Source: Ruegeria sp. AD91A (lineage in GTDB: Bacteria; Pseudomonadota; Alphaproteobacteria; Rhodobacterales; Rhodobacteraceae). From it: a DNA stretch of 64,000 nt. Where the stretch lies: the NCBI RefSeq assembly GCF_003443535.1, contig NZ_CP031946.1, positions 2,356,001 through 2,420,000 on the forward strand, written 5' to 3'. A program made the position numbers and the translations under genes. The notes under the pieces were generated by a model. The model had not been told where the DNA came from. It ran no database searches and worked only from the letters and a program-made list of their open reading frames with translations. This document shows, one piece after another, positions 53,522 to 62,305 of the stretch; within the stretch, counting starts at the first letter, position 1, and every line of letters starts with the position of its first letter.

Positions 53522-53952
53522 CACCGCACGAGATGGCAACGATTCACGCCGCTGCGTTCGCAAAATCGCGCGGCTGGACAGAAGGTGAATTCACCGCTCT
53601 TCTCGAAAACCGCTTTACTCATTCCATCGGAGATTCCCGGTGTTTTGCCCTGTTTCAGGTGATTGCGGGCGATGCCGAGTTGCTGACTATTGCGACCCAT
53701 CCCTCGTTTCAAAGGCAGGGCCTGGCACTTCGACTCATGCACGAATGGCATGATCAGGCGATCGATTTTCAGGCGACACGTGCCTTTCTGGATGTTGCAA
53801 CCGACAACATTGCGGCCATTTCCCTGTACAGTCGATGCGGATATCGGCAGTGCGGGTTGCGCAAGGATTATTATGCCCGAGAAAACGGCCAAAAAGTTGA
53901 TGCATTTGTAATGGAATGCTGCCTGCCCCAACGGCAATCGCCCGTTTTTTAG
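53518..53952 (+). CDS. rimI: GNAT acetyltransferase, RimI-like
   Basis: 144-residue GNAT protein. The acetyl-CoA loop is ATHPSFQRQGLALRLM, corresponding to (Q/R)xxGxG/A with A in the last place. Next come FLDVATDNIAAISLYSRCGY and RKDYYARENGQKVDAFVM, typical of RimI, which acetylates ribosomal protein S18. It is coupled to tsaB, as is common. It could have another N-terminal substrate. Confidence 0.87.
   Translation: MTPHEMATIHAAAFAKSRGWTEGEFTALLENRFTHSIGDSRCFALFQVIAGDAELLTIATHPSFQRQGLALRLMHEWHDQAIDFQATRAFLDVATDNIAAISLYSRCGYRQCGLRKDYYARENGQKVDAFVMECCLPQRQSPVF
53930..53950 (+). terminator. Weak intrinsic terminator at the end of the rimI-like gene
   Basis: AACGG pairs with CCGTT around CAATCGC, followed by a run of six T. 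It overlaps the last codons of the gene; the five-pair stem is short. Confidence 0.38.
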
Positions 53953-53972
53953 ACCATTTGGTCAGAATTCAG

Positions 53973-54002
53973 TTGACCATGGTGGTTGCAAACCCCCTTA
54001 AT
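53973..54002 (+). promoter_or_regulatory. Candidate promoter of the BMP-type transporter operon
   Basis: TTGACC (53973-53978) and CTTAAT (53997-54002) are separated by 18 bases, about 88 bases before the binding-protein ATG. The -35 element is the right arm of an inverted repeat GGTCA...TGACC (53961-53978), a possible operator. Confidence 0.33.
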
Positions 54003-54090
54003 ACCCGCCATCACAACAGTTATGCTCGCTAAAAGTGGGTGAACGGGGCTAATCTGACCCTGTGCCAACAAAATAAACTGGGAGACTGAA

Positions 54091-55089
54091 ATGACCCTGA
54101 TGAAATCCTTGATGGGTGCTGCCGCTGCGGTCGCAATGTCAGCTGGAGCGGCTCTGGCCGAGCCGGCGGTAATCTTTGACCTGGGTGGCAAGTTCGACAA
54201 GTCCTTCAACGAAGCCGCCTATAACGGCGCGCAGCGCTGGGCCAACGAAACCGGCGGCAAGTATCTGGAAATCGAAATTCAGGCAGAACCGCAGCGCGAA
54301 CAGGCTCTGCGCCGTTTTGCGGAATCCGGCGCAAATCCGATCATCACCATGGGGTTCGGAATCGCTGACGCCCTGGCCGCTGTTGCAAGTGATTACCCCG
54401 ACACCAAATTCGTCGCTGTTGACGTGACTTGGCTGGACACACCAAACATCCGCCAGATTGGCTTTGCCGAGCACGAAGGATCTTACCTGGTCGGCATGAT
54501 GGCTGCCATGGCGTCGAAAACCGGCACCGTTGGTTTCATCGGAGGCATGGACATCCCGTTGATTCGCCATTTCGGCTGCGGCTATGCTCAGGGCGCAAAG
54601 GCCGTGAACCCGGACATCAACGTTGTCGCCAACATGACTGGCACGACTCCTGCTGCCTGGAACGATCCGGTAAAAGGCTCAGAACTTACAAAAGCACAGA
54701 TCAGCCAGGGCGCTGATGTGATTTACGCCGCGGCCGGCGGAACCGGCGTTGGCGTTCTGCAGACTGCGGCTGACGAAGGCATCCTGTCGATTGGTGTGGA
54801 CAGCAACCAGAATCACCTGCATCCCGGCAAAGTGCTGACTTCGATGCTGAAGCGTGTGGACGTTGCTGTTTATGAAGCGATGAAGGCGGGTGATGGTGTC
54901 GAAACCGGTGTATTCATCATGGGTCTGGCCGAAGACGGTGTTGGCGTTGCCATGGACGAAAACAACAAGGAACTTGTTTCAGTTCGCATGAGCGACGCTG
55001 TCGACGAAGCCCGCAAGGGTATCATCAACGGCGATATCAATGTTGTAAGCTACTACGAGAACGACAGCTGCCCGGCACTGCAGTTCTGA
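54091..55089 (+). CDS. BMP/PnrA-family nucleoside-binding protein
   Basis: Periplasmic receptor of 332 residues. A Sec signal ends about GAALA-EP and has no lipobox Cys. The BMP domain begins PAVIFDLGGKFDKSFNEAAYNGAQRW, with the nucleoside-contact segments GFAEHEGSYLVGMMAA and FIGGMDIPLIRHFGCGYAQGA. The family binds purine nucleosides or deoxynucleosides. GGGAG precedes the ATG. It heads a four-gene importer operon. Confidence 0.93.
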   Translation: MTLMKSLMGAAAAVAMSAGAALAEPAVIFDLGGKFDKSFNEAAYNGAQRWANETGGKYLEIEIQAEPQREQALRRFAESGANPIITMGFGIADALAAVASDYPDTKFVAVDVTWLDTPNIRQIGFAEHEGSYLVGMMAAMASKTGTVGFIGGMDIPLIRHFGCGYAQGAKAVNPDINVVANMTGTTPAAWNDPVKGSELTKAQISQGADVIYAAAGGTGVGVLQTAADEGILSIGVDSNQNHLHPGKVLTSMLKRVDVAVYEAMKAGDGVETGVFIMGLAEDGVGVAMDENNKELVSVRMSDAVDEARKGIINGDINVVSYYENDSCPALQF

Positions 55090-55097
55090 TTACCTGC

Positions 55098-55122
55098 GGG
55101 GCGGGAGGACGCCTTCCGCCTC
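55098..55122 (+). other. Intercistronic hairpin after the binding-protein gene
   Basis: GGGGCGGGAGG pairs with CCTTCCGCCTC around a three-base ACG loop, eleven pairs including two wobbles, nine bases after the stop. A second stem, CCATCCG with CGGATGG, lies near 55128-55160. There is no T tract. Such hairpins often stabilise the binding-protein mRNA relative to the ATPase and permeases. Confidence 0.5.
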
Positions 55123-55184
55123 GCCACCCACTTCGCCATCCGAGCGGACAGCCGGATGGGTTTCTCGGCAGTTGAGGGCAAGAC

Positions 55185-56714
55185 ATGACCGTCCCAGCCA
55201 TTGAGCTCAAAGGGATATCCAAAGCCTTTGGGCCAGTTCAGGCCAACAAAGACATCTCGATCAGTGTTGCACCCGGTACGATCCATGGGATTATCGGTGA
55301 AAACGGCGCAGGCAAATCCACGTTGATGAGCATCCTCTTCGGCTTTTACAAAGCCGACAAAGGTGAGATTTGGATCAATGGCACCAAGACCGACATCCCT
55401 GACAGCCAGGCGGCCATTGCCTCGGGCATCGGGATGGTGTTCCAGCATTTCAAACTGGTGGAAAACTTCACCGTCCTGGAAAACATCGTTCTGGGTGCCG
55501 AGGATGGCGGGCTGCTGGCCCCGTCACTGGCAAAAGCCCGCAAAGAGCTGAAAGAGCTCGAGGAAGAATACGAACTGTTCGTCGATCCCGACAAGCGCAT
55601 CGACGAGATCGGCGTAGGGATGCAGCAGCGGGTCGAGATCCTGAAGGCGCTGTACCGCAAGGCCGAAATTCTGATTCTGGACGAACCGACCGGCGTGTTG
55701 ACCCCAGCCGAAGCCGATCAGTTGTTCCGCATCCTCGATCGACTGAGGTCCGAAGGCAAAACGGTCATCGTGATCACCCACAAACTGCGCGAAATCATGG
55801 AAAACACCGACACGGTGTCGGTTATGCGGCGCGGGAAAATGACGGCGACTGTCAAAACATCCGAGACCAGTCCCGAGGAGCTGGCAGAACTGATGGTCGG
55901 CCGCAAGGTTCTGCTGCAAGTCGACAAGGTACCTGCGACGCCCGGCAAACCCATCCTCGAGATCGAAAATCTCAGCGTTTTCGATTCGGCCGGCGTTGAA
56001 CGGGTCAAGAGTATCGACCTGACCGTACGCGCAGGTGAGATCGTCGGCATCGCCGGCGTGGCCGGCAATGGTCAATCCGAACTGTTGGAAGTTCTTGGCG
56101 GAATGCGTCCGGGACAGGGCACGATCAAACTGAACGGCGAGCCGCTGGCACTGAGTGGTGCAGGATCAGATGGTCAGGCCCGTCGCGCGCAACACATCGC
56201 CCACGTGCCCGAAGACCGGCAGCGGGAAGGCCTAATCATGGATTTCCACGCATGGGAAAACGTGGCCTTCGGGTATCACCGCGACCCGGCCTATAAACGC
56301 GGTATCTTTATGGACAACGCGGCGTTGCGTGCCGATACCGAAGCCAAGATCGAGAAATTCGACGTCCGTCCACCCAATCCATGGTTGGCAGCCAAGAGTT
56401 TCTCGGGCGGCAACCAGCAGAAAATCGTTGTTGCACGCGAGATTGAACGCAACCCTGACCTGCTGCTGGTCGGCCAACCCACGCGTGGCGTGGACATCGG
56501 TGCCATCGAGTTCATTCACAAACAGATTGTTGCGCTGCGCGATCAGGGCAAGGCTATCCTGCTAGTATCGGTCGAACTGGAAGAAATCTTCTCGCTCTCG
56601 GACCGGATCGCGGTGATGTTTGACGGACATATCATGGGAGAACGCCTGCCCCATGAAACAGATGAAAAAGAGCTGGGCCTGCTGATGGCCGGTGTTGCGG
56701 GAGAGGCCGCGTAA
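55185..56714 (+). CDS. Nucleoside ABC importer, duplicated ATPase (YufO/NupA type)
   Basis: 509-residue fusion of two nucleotide-binding domains. The first has Walker A GENGAGKST and Walker B ILILDEPT, but a degenerate signature (IGVGMQQR instead of LSGGQ). The second has GVAGNGQSE in the Walker A place and an intact signature FSGGNQQK, with LLLVGQPTRGVD as Walker B. This asymmetry is usual in sugar/nucleoside importers of the RbsA group. It energises the two downstream permeases. Confidence 0.93.
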   Translation: MTVPAIELKGISKAFGPVQANKDISISVAPGTIHGIIGENGAGKSTLMSILFGFYKADKGEIWINGTKTDIPDSQAAIASGIGMVFQHFKLVENFTVLENIVLGAEDGGLLAPSLAKARKELKELEEEYELFVDPDKRIDEIGVGMQQRVEILKALYRKAEILILDEPTGVLTPAEADQLFRILDRLRSEGKTVIVITHKLREIMENTDTVSVMRRGKMTATVKTSETSPEELAELMVGRKVLLQVDKVPATPGKPILEIENLSVFDSAGVERVKSIDLTVRAGEIVGIAGVAGNGQSELLEVLGGMRPGQGTIKLNGEPLALSGAGSDGQARRAQHIAHVPEDRQREGLIMDFHAWENVAFGYHRDPAYKRGIFMDNAALRADTEAKIEKFDVRPPNPWLAAKSFSGGNQQKIVVAREIERNPDLLLVGQPTRGVDIGAIEFIHKQIVALRDQGKAILLVSVELEEIFSLSDRIAVMFDGHIMGERLPHETDEKELGLLMAGVAGEAA

Positions 56715-56715
56715 C

Positions 56716-57810
56716 ATGGAAAAAATGCCTAAATGGGCGGATGTCATTCTGATCCCGCTGATCAGTTTGATACTGGCCGCAATCCTTTCGGCGCTGGTCA
56801 TTCTCGCCATCGGCGAAAACCCTGTCGAAGCAGTCAAACTGATGGTCACTGGTGCGCTGGGATCGACCTATGGCTGGGGCTATACGCTCTATTATGCAAC
56901 GAACTTCATGTTTACCGGTCTGGCAGTGGCCGTCGCCTTCCACGCCCGTATGTTCAACATCGGGGGCGAAGGTCAGGCGATGCTGGGCGGGCTGGGCGTG
57001 GCCATGGTCTGTCTGTATGTCGATTGGCCGCATTGGAGCATTGCCTTGCTTGCAGCCTGCGCAGCGTCGATGCTGTTCGGCGCGCTATGGGCGGCAATTC
57101 CGGCCTATCTTCAGGCAAAGCGTGGCAGCCACATCGTGATCACCACGATCATGTTCAACTTCATCGCCGCTGCTTTCCTGAATTACATGCTGGTCAATGT
57201 CATGCGCCCCCAAGGGTCGCAGGATCCGGCCACCGCGCGGTTCTCTGAAAGCGTGCATCTGCCGTCTTTCCAGGAGATGTTCTCAACCGCAGAGAACGTT
57301 GTTTTCCGAGGTGCGCCGGCGAATATAACCTTCTTCATCGCGTTGCTTGCCTGCGTCGTTGTCTGGGCACTGATCTGGCGCACACGTCTGGGTTATGAAA
57401 TCCGGGCTTACGGCCATTCCGAGACCGGCGCTGTTTATGCCGGTATTTCACCTGTGCGTATCACGATTGTTGCGATGCTGATTTCCGGCGGGCTAGCGGG
57501 GCTGATGGCCATCAACAATGTCATGGGCGAAGCTGAGCGACTGGTAATGAACTCGACCGAGGGCGCGGGTTTCATTGGCATCGCCGTGGCACTGATGGGG
57601 CGGTCACATCCGTTCGGTGTGTTTCTGGCCGCGCTCTTGTTCGGGTTTCTGTATCAAGGTGGCGCCGAGCTGGCGCTGTGGGCTTCGATCCCGCGGGAAC
57701 TGATCGTGGTTATTCAGGCACTGGTCATCCTGTTCACCGGTGCATTGGATAACATGGTGCGAATGCCGCTTGAAAAACTGTTTCTTGGTATGCGGAAGAG
57801 GGTTGAGTGA
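56716..57810 (+). CDS. Nucleoside ABC importer permease 1 (YufP type)
   Basis: 364-residue membrane protein of the BPD_transp_2 family with about nine helices. Conserved segments are FNIGGEGQAMLGGLG and GSHIVITTIMFNFIAAAFLNYM, and GAGFIGIAVALMGRSHPFGV near the C-terminus. The ATG at 56716 follows GGAGAGG; an earlier in-frame start in the ATPase is rejected. It shares one base with the next gene (TGATG). Confidence 0.92.
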   Translation: MEKMPKWADVILIPLISLILAAILSALVILAIGENPVEAVKLMVTGALGSTYGWGYTLYYATNFMFTGLAVAVAFHARMFNIGGEGQAMLGGLGVAMVCLYVDWPHWSIALLAACAASMLFGALWAAIPAYLQAKRGSHIVITTIMFNFIAAAFLNYMLVNVMRPQGSQDPATARFSESVHLPSFQEMFSTAENVVFRGAPANITFFIALLACVVVWALIWRTRLGYEIRAYGHSETGAVYAGISPVRITIVAMLISGGLAGLMAINNVMGEAERLVMNSTEGAGFIGIAVALMGRSHPFGVFLAALLFGFLYQGGAELALWASIPRELIVVIQALVILFTGALDNMVRMPLEKLFLGMRKRVE

Positions 57811-58778
57811 TGGAAATCTTCGTTACCCTCATTCAGGTTCTGGATTCGACCATTCGCCTGTCTACGCCGCTGCTGCTTGCCTGTCTGGCCGGTCTTTTTT
57901 CGGAGCGAGCCGGTATCTTCGACATCGGCCTCGAAGGCAAGATGTTGATGGCAGCGTTCTTTTCTGCTGCCATCGCTGCTGTCACAGGATCGGTTTGGCT
58001 GGGCCTGCTGGCTGGTATCGCGTCCTCGTTGTTGCTGTCGGGTCTGCATGGGCTGGCATCGATCACCTTCCGGGGCAACCAACTGATATCGGGTGTGGCC
58101 ATTAACTTTCTTGCCTCGGGTCTGACTGTTCTGGTCGCCCAAAGCTGGTTTAAGCAGGGTGGGCGGACACCATCGCTGTTTGGCGGCGGGCGGTTCGAAC
58201 CGATCAACTTCCCCTTCGCCGAGTCCCTCAGCGGTGTGCCGATTGTCGGCCCCATCTATTCCGAATTGCTCTCGGGCCACTCGATCCTGGTTTATGTCGC
58301 GTTCCTGATGGTTCCAGGCACTTGGTGGATTCTATATCGCACCCGGTTCGGTCTGCGCCTGCGGGCCGTAGGTGAAAACCCTGCGGCGGTGGACACTGCT
58401 GGTGTCTCAGTGGTCGGCCTGCGGTTCGCTGCTGTCGCCATCTGTGGCGTGCTGTGCGGTATTGCAGGCGCCTATCTGGCCACAGCCTTGCAGGCCGGGT
58501 TTGTCAAAGAAATGACCGCCGGTCGTGGCTTTATCGCATTGGCTGCCCTGATCTTTGCCAAGTGGCGCCCGTGGCATGCCATGTGGGCCTGCTTGCTGTT
58601 TGGTCTGTTGCAAGCGGTCGCGCTGCGGTTCCAGAACATCGACCTGGGTGGTATTGTGATTCCCGTGCAGGTGATGGACGCCCTGCCCTACATCCTGACG
58701 GTGGTGATTCTGGCCGGTTTTGTCGGCAAAGCCATTCCACCTCGGGCGGGTGGAGAACCCTACGTCAAAGAACGCTGA
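57810..58778 (+). CDS. Nucleoside ABC importer permease 2 (YufQ type)
   Basis: 322-residue BPD_transp_2 permease with about eight helices, pairing with the preceding permease. Family segments are ERAGIFDIGLEGKMLMAAFFSA and GRGFIALAALIFAKWRPWHA. The ATG lies in the preceding stop codon. A strong hairpin follows 44 bases after the stop. Confidence 0.92.
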   Translation: MEIFVTLIQVLDSTIRLSTPLLLACLAGLFSERAGIFDIGLEGKMLMAAFFSAAIAAVTGSVWLGLLAGIASSLLLSGLHGLASITFRGNQLISGVAINFLASGLTVLVAQSWFKQGGRTPSLFGGGRFEPINFPFAESLSGVPIVGPIYSELLSGHSILVYVAFLMVPGTWWILYRTRFGLRLRAVGENPAAVDTAGVSVVGLRFAAVAICGVLCGIAGAYLATALQAGFVKEMTAGRGFIALAALIFAKWRPWHAMWACLLFGLLQAVALRFQNIDLGGIVIPVQVMDALPYILTVVILAGFVGKAIPPRAGGEPYVKER

Positions 58779-58821
58779 TAAGGCCAGTTGTGAACTGAGT
58801 TTCAGTCCTGTTCGCTGCAGA

Positions 58822-58851
58822 GCGGCATGCAGAGTTGATTTTGCATGCCGC
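58822..58851 (+). terminator. Strong hairpin after the nucleoside importer operon
   Basis: GCGGCATGCA and TGCATGCCGC are perfect complements around a ten-base loop. No T tract follows, so factor-independent termination is uncertain. It separates the importer operon from the TauE/SafE genes. Confidence 0.45.
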
Positions 58852-58868
58852 AACCGTTCTAAGAGGGT

Positions 58869-59792
58869 ATGCACGTATACCTTCCCATAGCAGAAGTTTC
58901 TGTCAGCCCATTCCTGCTTTTGGGGATCGGCGGGGCTGTGGGCATTCTGTCCGGCATGTTCGGGGTCGGAGGTGGATTTTTGATCACTCCGTTGCTGTTC
59001 ATTATTGGCATACCCCCTGCGGTTGCTGTGGCAACATCAGCCAATCAGGTTGTTGCCTCGTCTATTTCGGGTTTGTTGGCGCATCTCAGACGCAAGACCG
59101 TGGACCTTAAAATGGGAAGCGTTCTGCTGGCCGGAGGGTTGTTTGGTGCGGCTCTTGGGATGGTTGTTTTCAATTTCCTCAAGCATCTCGGACAGGTCGA
59201 TCTGGCGGTACAGCTTTGCTATGTCGTGTTTTTGGGGGCCATCGGGACCCTGATGTTCATCGAAAGCCTGGCGGCGATCCGAAAGGTCAGCCAGTCAGGC
59301 AATGAACCTGCCCCCAAGCGACGCCAGCGAACTTGGATTCATGCCCTCCCGTTCAAGACGCGGTTCCCGGCATCGGGCCTTTACATCTCGGTCATACCCC
59401 CGGCGCTGGTCGGATTTGGCGTTGGCGTTCTGTCGGCGATCATGGGAGTCGGCGGTGGGTTCATCATGGTGCCCGCAATGATCTATGTCCTTGGTATCCC
59501 GACAAAAGTGGTAATTGGGACATCCCTGTTCCAGATTATTTTCGTCGCCGGGTTCACAACGATGATACATGCGTCGACCAACTACAGTGTCGACGTGGTC
59601 CTCGCCCTGTTCCTGTTGCTCGGCGGTGTTCTGGGTGCGCAATTCGGGACTCAGATCGGCGCACGTCTGAAAGCCGAACAGTTGCGTATTCTTTTAGCGC
59701 TTCTTGTTATGGGCGTTGCGGGAAAGATCGGGTTTGACCTTCTGTTACCGCCGGGAGAGATCTTTTCTCTGGCAGAACCCGGGGGGGTATGA
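58869..59792 (+). CDS. TauE/SafE-family permease, copy 1
   Basis: 307 residues with about eight helices in two homologous halves. Each half carries the family's glycine motif: SGMFGVGGGFLITPLL and SAIMGVGGGFIMVPAM. The family exports sulfite, sulfoacetate or similar anions. A cytoplasmic basic loop lies between the halves (about 140-155, PKRRQR). It is closely similar to the next gene throughout, evidently a tandem duplicate. Confidence 0.92.
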   Translation: MHVYLPIAEVSVSPFLLLGIGGAVGILSGMFGVGGGFLITPLLFIIGIPPAVAVATSANQVVASSISGLLAHLRRKTVDLKMGSVLLAGGLFGAALGMVVFNFLKHLGQVDLAVQLCYVVFLGAIGTLMFIESLAAIRKVSQSGNEPAPKRRQRTWIHALPFKTRFPASGLYISVIPPALVGFGVGVLSAIMGVGGGFIMVPAMIYVLGIPTKVVIGTSLFQIIFVAGFTTMIHASTNYSVDVVLALFLLLGGVLGAQFGTQIGARLKAEQLRILLALLVMGVAGKIGFDLLLPPGEIFSLAEPGGV

Positions 59793-59882
59793 TGTGTTTG
59801 ACCCGCAGCACACGACAATAACCACACTTGAATTCGCAACCATTAACAGGCAAGCCACGCGCATACGCAAAGTGACGGTATC

Positions 59883-60803
59883 ATGTATATTTACCTGCCC
59901 ATAGCCGAAGTCTCGGTGAACGCATTTCTACTCCTTGGTCTGGGCGGCATGGTCGGCATCCTATCCGGAATGTTCGGTGTCGGTGGCGGCTTTTTGATGA
60001 CCCCGCTGCTTTTCTTCATCGGCATTCCCCCGGCAGTGGCTGTTGCAACTGAGGCCAATCAGATTGTCGCATCGTCCTTTTCCGGTGTTCTGGCGCATTT
60101 TCGACGAAAAACCGTGGACTTCAAAATGGGAACGGTGCTGCTGACCGGCGGTTTGATCGGGGCCGCTTTGGGTGTGGTTGTTTTCAACTACCTCAAAAGC
60201 CTGGGTCAGGTCGATCTGCTGGTGACGCTTTGTTACGTTGTTTTTCTCGGCGTCATTGGCAGCCTGATGTTCATCGAAAGCCTCAGGGCGCTGCGCAAAG
60301 CCAAGAAGGGCGGCACGGCCCCAGCCAAACGCCGACAGCGTGGCTGGGTTCACGCCATGCCCTTCAAAATGCGTTTCCGCACTTCAGGCCTGTATATCTC
60401 GGTCATTCCACCGGCTTTGGTTGGTCTGTGCGTTGGGGTTTTGTCCGCGATCATGGGTGTCGGCGGTGGCTTCATCATGGTCCCTGCCATGATCTATTTA
60501 CTCGGTATGCCGACCAAGGTTGTTGTCGGCACGTCGCTGTTTCAGATCATCTTTGTGACAGCCTTCACCACAATGTTGCACGCCACCACCAACTATACGG
60601 TTGATGTTGTTCTGGCGGTCTTGTTGCTGGTAGGCGGCGTCATTGGCGCCCAGATCGGAACCGTGATCGGAGCGCGGATGCCGGCGGAACAATTGCGCGT
60701 GTTGCTGGCTGCGCTGGTTCTGGTCGTATGCGGCAAGCTGGCACTTGATCTGCTTCTTGAACCCGCCGAGCTCTACTCGCTTGGCAATGGCGGAGGGCAC
60801 TGA
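59883..60803 (+). CDS. TauE/SafE-family permease, copy 2
   Basis: 306-residue paralogue of the preceding gene, matching it nearly end to end (IYLPIAEVSV start, MFGVGGGFL and IMGVGGGFIMVPAMIY). It is followed after two bases by the TIGR02186-type gene, so these two are coupled. The copies differ most in the central loop and C-terminus. Both are intact, suggesting retention for dosage or different substrates. Confidence 0.92.
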   Translation: MYIYLPIAEVSVNAFLLLGLGGMVGILSGMFGVGGGFLMTPLLFFIGIPPAVAVATEANQIVASSFSGVLAHFRRKTVDFKMGTVLLTGGLIGAALGVVVFNYLKSLGQVDLLVTLCYVVFLGVIGSLMFIESLRALRKAKKGGTAPAKRRQRGWVHAMPFKMRFRTSGLYISVIPPALVGLCVGVLSAIMGVGGGFIMVPAMIYLLGMPTKVVVGTSLFQIIFVTAFTTMLHATTNYTVDVVLAVLLLVGGVIGAQIGTVIGARMPAEQLRVLLAALVLVVCGKLALDLLLEPAELYSLGNGGGH

Positions 60804-60805
60804 GG

Positions 60806-61573
60806 ATGCTGCGTTCATTAACTGCCGCCCTATGCTTGTTCTGCACGCCCGCTTTGGCAGCGGAAGAGCAGGTTGTCCTTGGTCTCAGCCAGGACCGGGT
60901 TGCCATCACCGCTACATTCGACGGATCGGAACTTCTGATTTTTGGGGCCATCAAACGGGAAACCCCAATCCCTTCCGGCCCACCAGTTGAAGTCATCGTC
61001 GCAGTTGCGGGTCCGTCCGAACCTGTCACCGTGCGACGCAAGGAACGCAAACTTGGGATTTGGGTGAACACCGACAGCGTTCTGGTCGACCTTGCACCCA
61101 GCTTTTATGCTGTTGCGACCAGCGGGCCCTTCGACGAAATCCTGTCCGACACCGAGGACCTGCGCTACCGGATTTCCATCGAACGCGCGATCCGCTCAGT
61201 CGGTGCCGCGATGCACATCCGGGGCGCACAGGACTTTGCAGATGCCGTGATTAGGATTCGTGAGAACGAACACCTTTATTCCATCCGCGAAGAGACCGTG
61301 GCAGTGGATGAACAGACCTTGTTCCGTACTTCAATCGACATGCCTGCAGACCTGACGGAAGGCGACTATGCCGCCCGGATATTCCTGACCCGGGGCGGAG
61401 AGGTCGTCTCGCAATATGAAGCGATCATTGATGTCCGGAAAGTTGGCCTGGAGCGTTTTTTGTACAATATGTCCCGCCAACAGCCCGTCTGGTACGGCCT
61501 GATGTCGCTGGTCATAGCGATTGCGGCAGGCTGGGGAGCCTCAACAGCCTTCCGGCTGTTGCGTGAAAAATAA
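60806..61573 (+). CDS. TIGR02186-type membrane protein associated with TauE/SafE
   Basis: 255 residues. A Sec signal ends about LAAE. A large periplasmic domain with VVLGLSQDRVAITATFDGSELLIFGAIKRE follows, then one C-terminal helix (about 228-250, WYGLMSLVIAIAAGWGASTAF) and a short cytoplasmic tail. This is the alphaproteobacterial family found beside TauE/SafE permeases; its molecular role is unknown. GAGG overlaps the end of the permease gene. Confidence 0.85.
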   Translation: MLRSLTAALCLFCTPALAAEEQVVLGLSQDRVAITATFDGSELLIFGAIKRETPIPSGPPVEVIVAVAGPSEPVTVRRKERKLGIWVNTDSVLVDLAPSFYAVATSGPFDEILSDTEDLRYRISIERAIRSVGAAMHIRGAQDFADAVIRIRENEHLYSIREETVAVDEQTLFRTSIDMPADLTEGDYAARIFLTRGGEVVSQYEAIIDVRKVGLERFLYNMSRQQPVWYGLMSLVIAIAAGWGASTAFRLLREK

Positions 61574-61576
61574 CGG

Positions 61577-62305
61577 TCAACCTCGGCCGATATAGGGCAT
61601 GGTCGTGGCCATGACGGTCATGAATTGCACGTTGGCCTCGGGCGGCAGGCTTGCCATATGCAGGACCGAGCGCGCGGCGTCTTCCACAGCCATCGTCGGG
61701 TCTGGTGTCTCGCCAGCGGCTTGCGCCGCATCCACAAGGCCTTGCACCATCTGCGTGCGCGCGTTTCCGATGTCGATCTGCCCGCAGGCAATTCCAAAGG
61801 GTCGCCCATCCAGCGAAAGGCTGCGCGTCAGCCCTGTAATGGCGTTCTTTGTGGCCGAATAGTGCACCGAATTCGGGCGTGGAACATGCGCGGCTATAGA
61901 GCCGTTGTTTATGATCCGCCCGCCTTGCGGGTTTTGGTAGCGCATGAATCTGAAGGCTTCGCGAGCGCACAAGAACATGCCGTTCAGGTTCACGTTGACG
62001 CTTTGGTACCAATCGTCCAAAGCGATCTCGTCAATCGTGCCGCCCGGTGCAAAAATCCCGGCGTTGTTGAACAGAACATCCAGCCGCCCCGTGCGGTCCA
62101 CGAAGGACCGGAAAGCCCGTTCGACCGCATCCGGGTCGGTCACATCCGCAGGCAGAACAACAACCGCCTGATGCTCCTTTGCCAGAGTTTCCAGCTTTTC
62201 CTTGCCGCGGGCCAAAAGCCCAACCGTCCACCCTTCGGACAAGAACAGCTGGGCTGTTGCACGGCCAATACCTGAACTGGCACCCGTTACGATGATGGAT
62301 TTCAT
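61577..62305 (-). CDS. Short-chain dehydrogenase/reductase
   Basis: 242-residue classical SDR. It has the cofactor motif TGASSGIG at residues 7-14, NNAG in DVLFNNAGIFAPGG, a catalytic Ser in NNGSIAAHVPR, and YSATK as YxxxK. The ATG overlaps the upstream helicase stop (ATGA), so the two are coupled, an odd functional pair. The longer open frame beyond 62305 lies in the helicase. The substrate is unknown. Confidence 0.9.
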   Translation of the reverse strand: MKSIIVTGASSGIGRATAQLFLSEGWTVGLLARGKEKLETLAKEHQAVVVLPADVTDPDAVERAFRSFVDRTGRLDVLFNNAGIFAPGGTIDEIALDDWYQSVNVNLNGMFLCAREAFRFMRYQNPQGGRIINNGSIAAHVPRPNSVHYSATKNAITGLTRSLSLDGRPFGIACGQIDIGNARTQMVQGLVDAAQAAGETPDPTMAVEDAARSVLHMASLPPEANVQFMTVMATTMPYIGRG

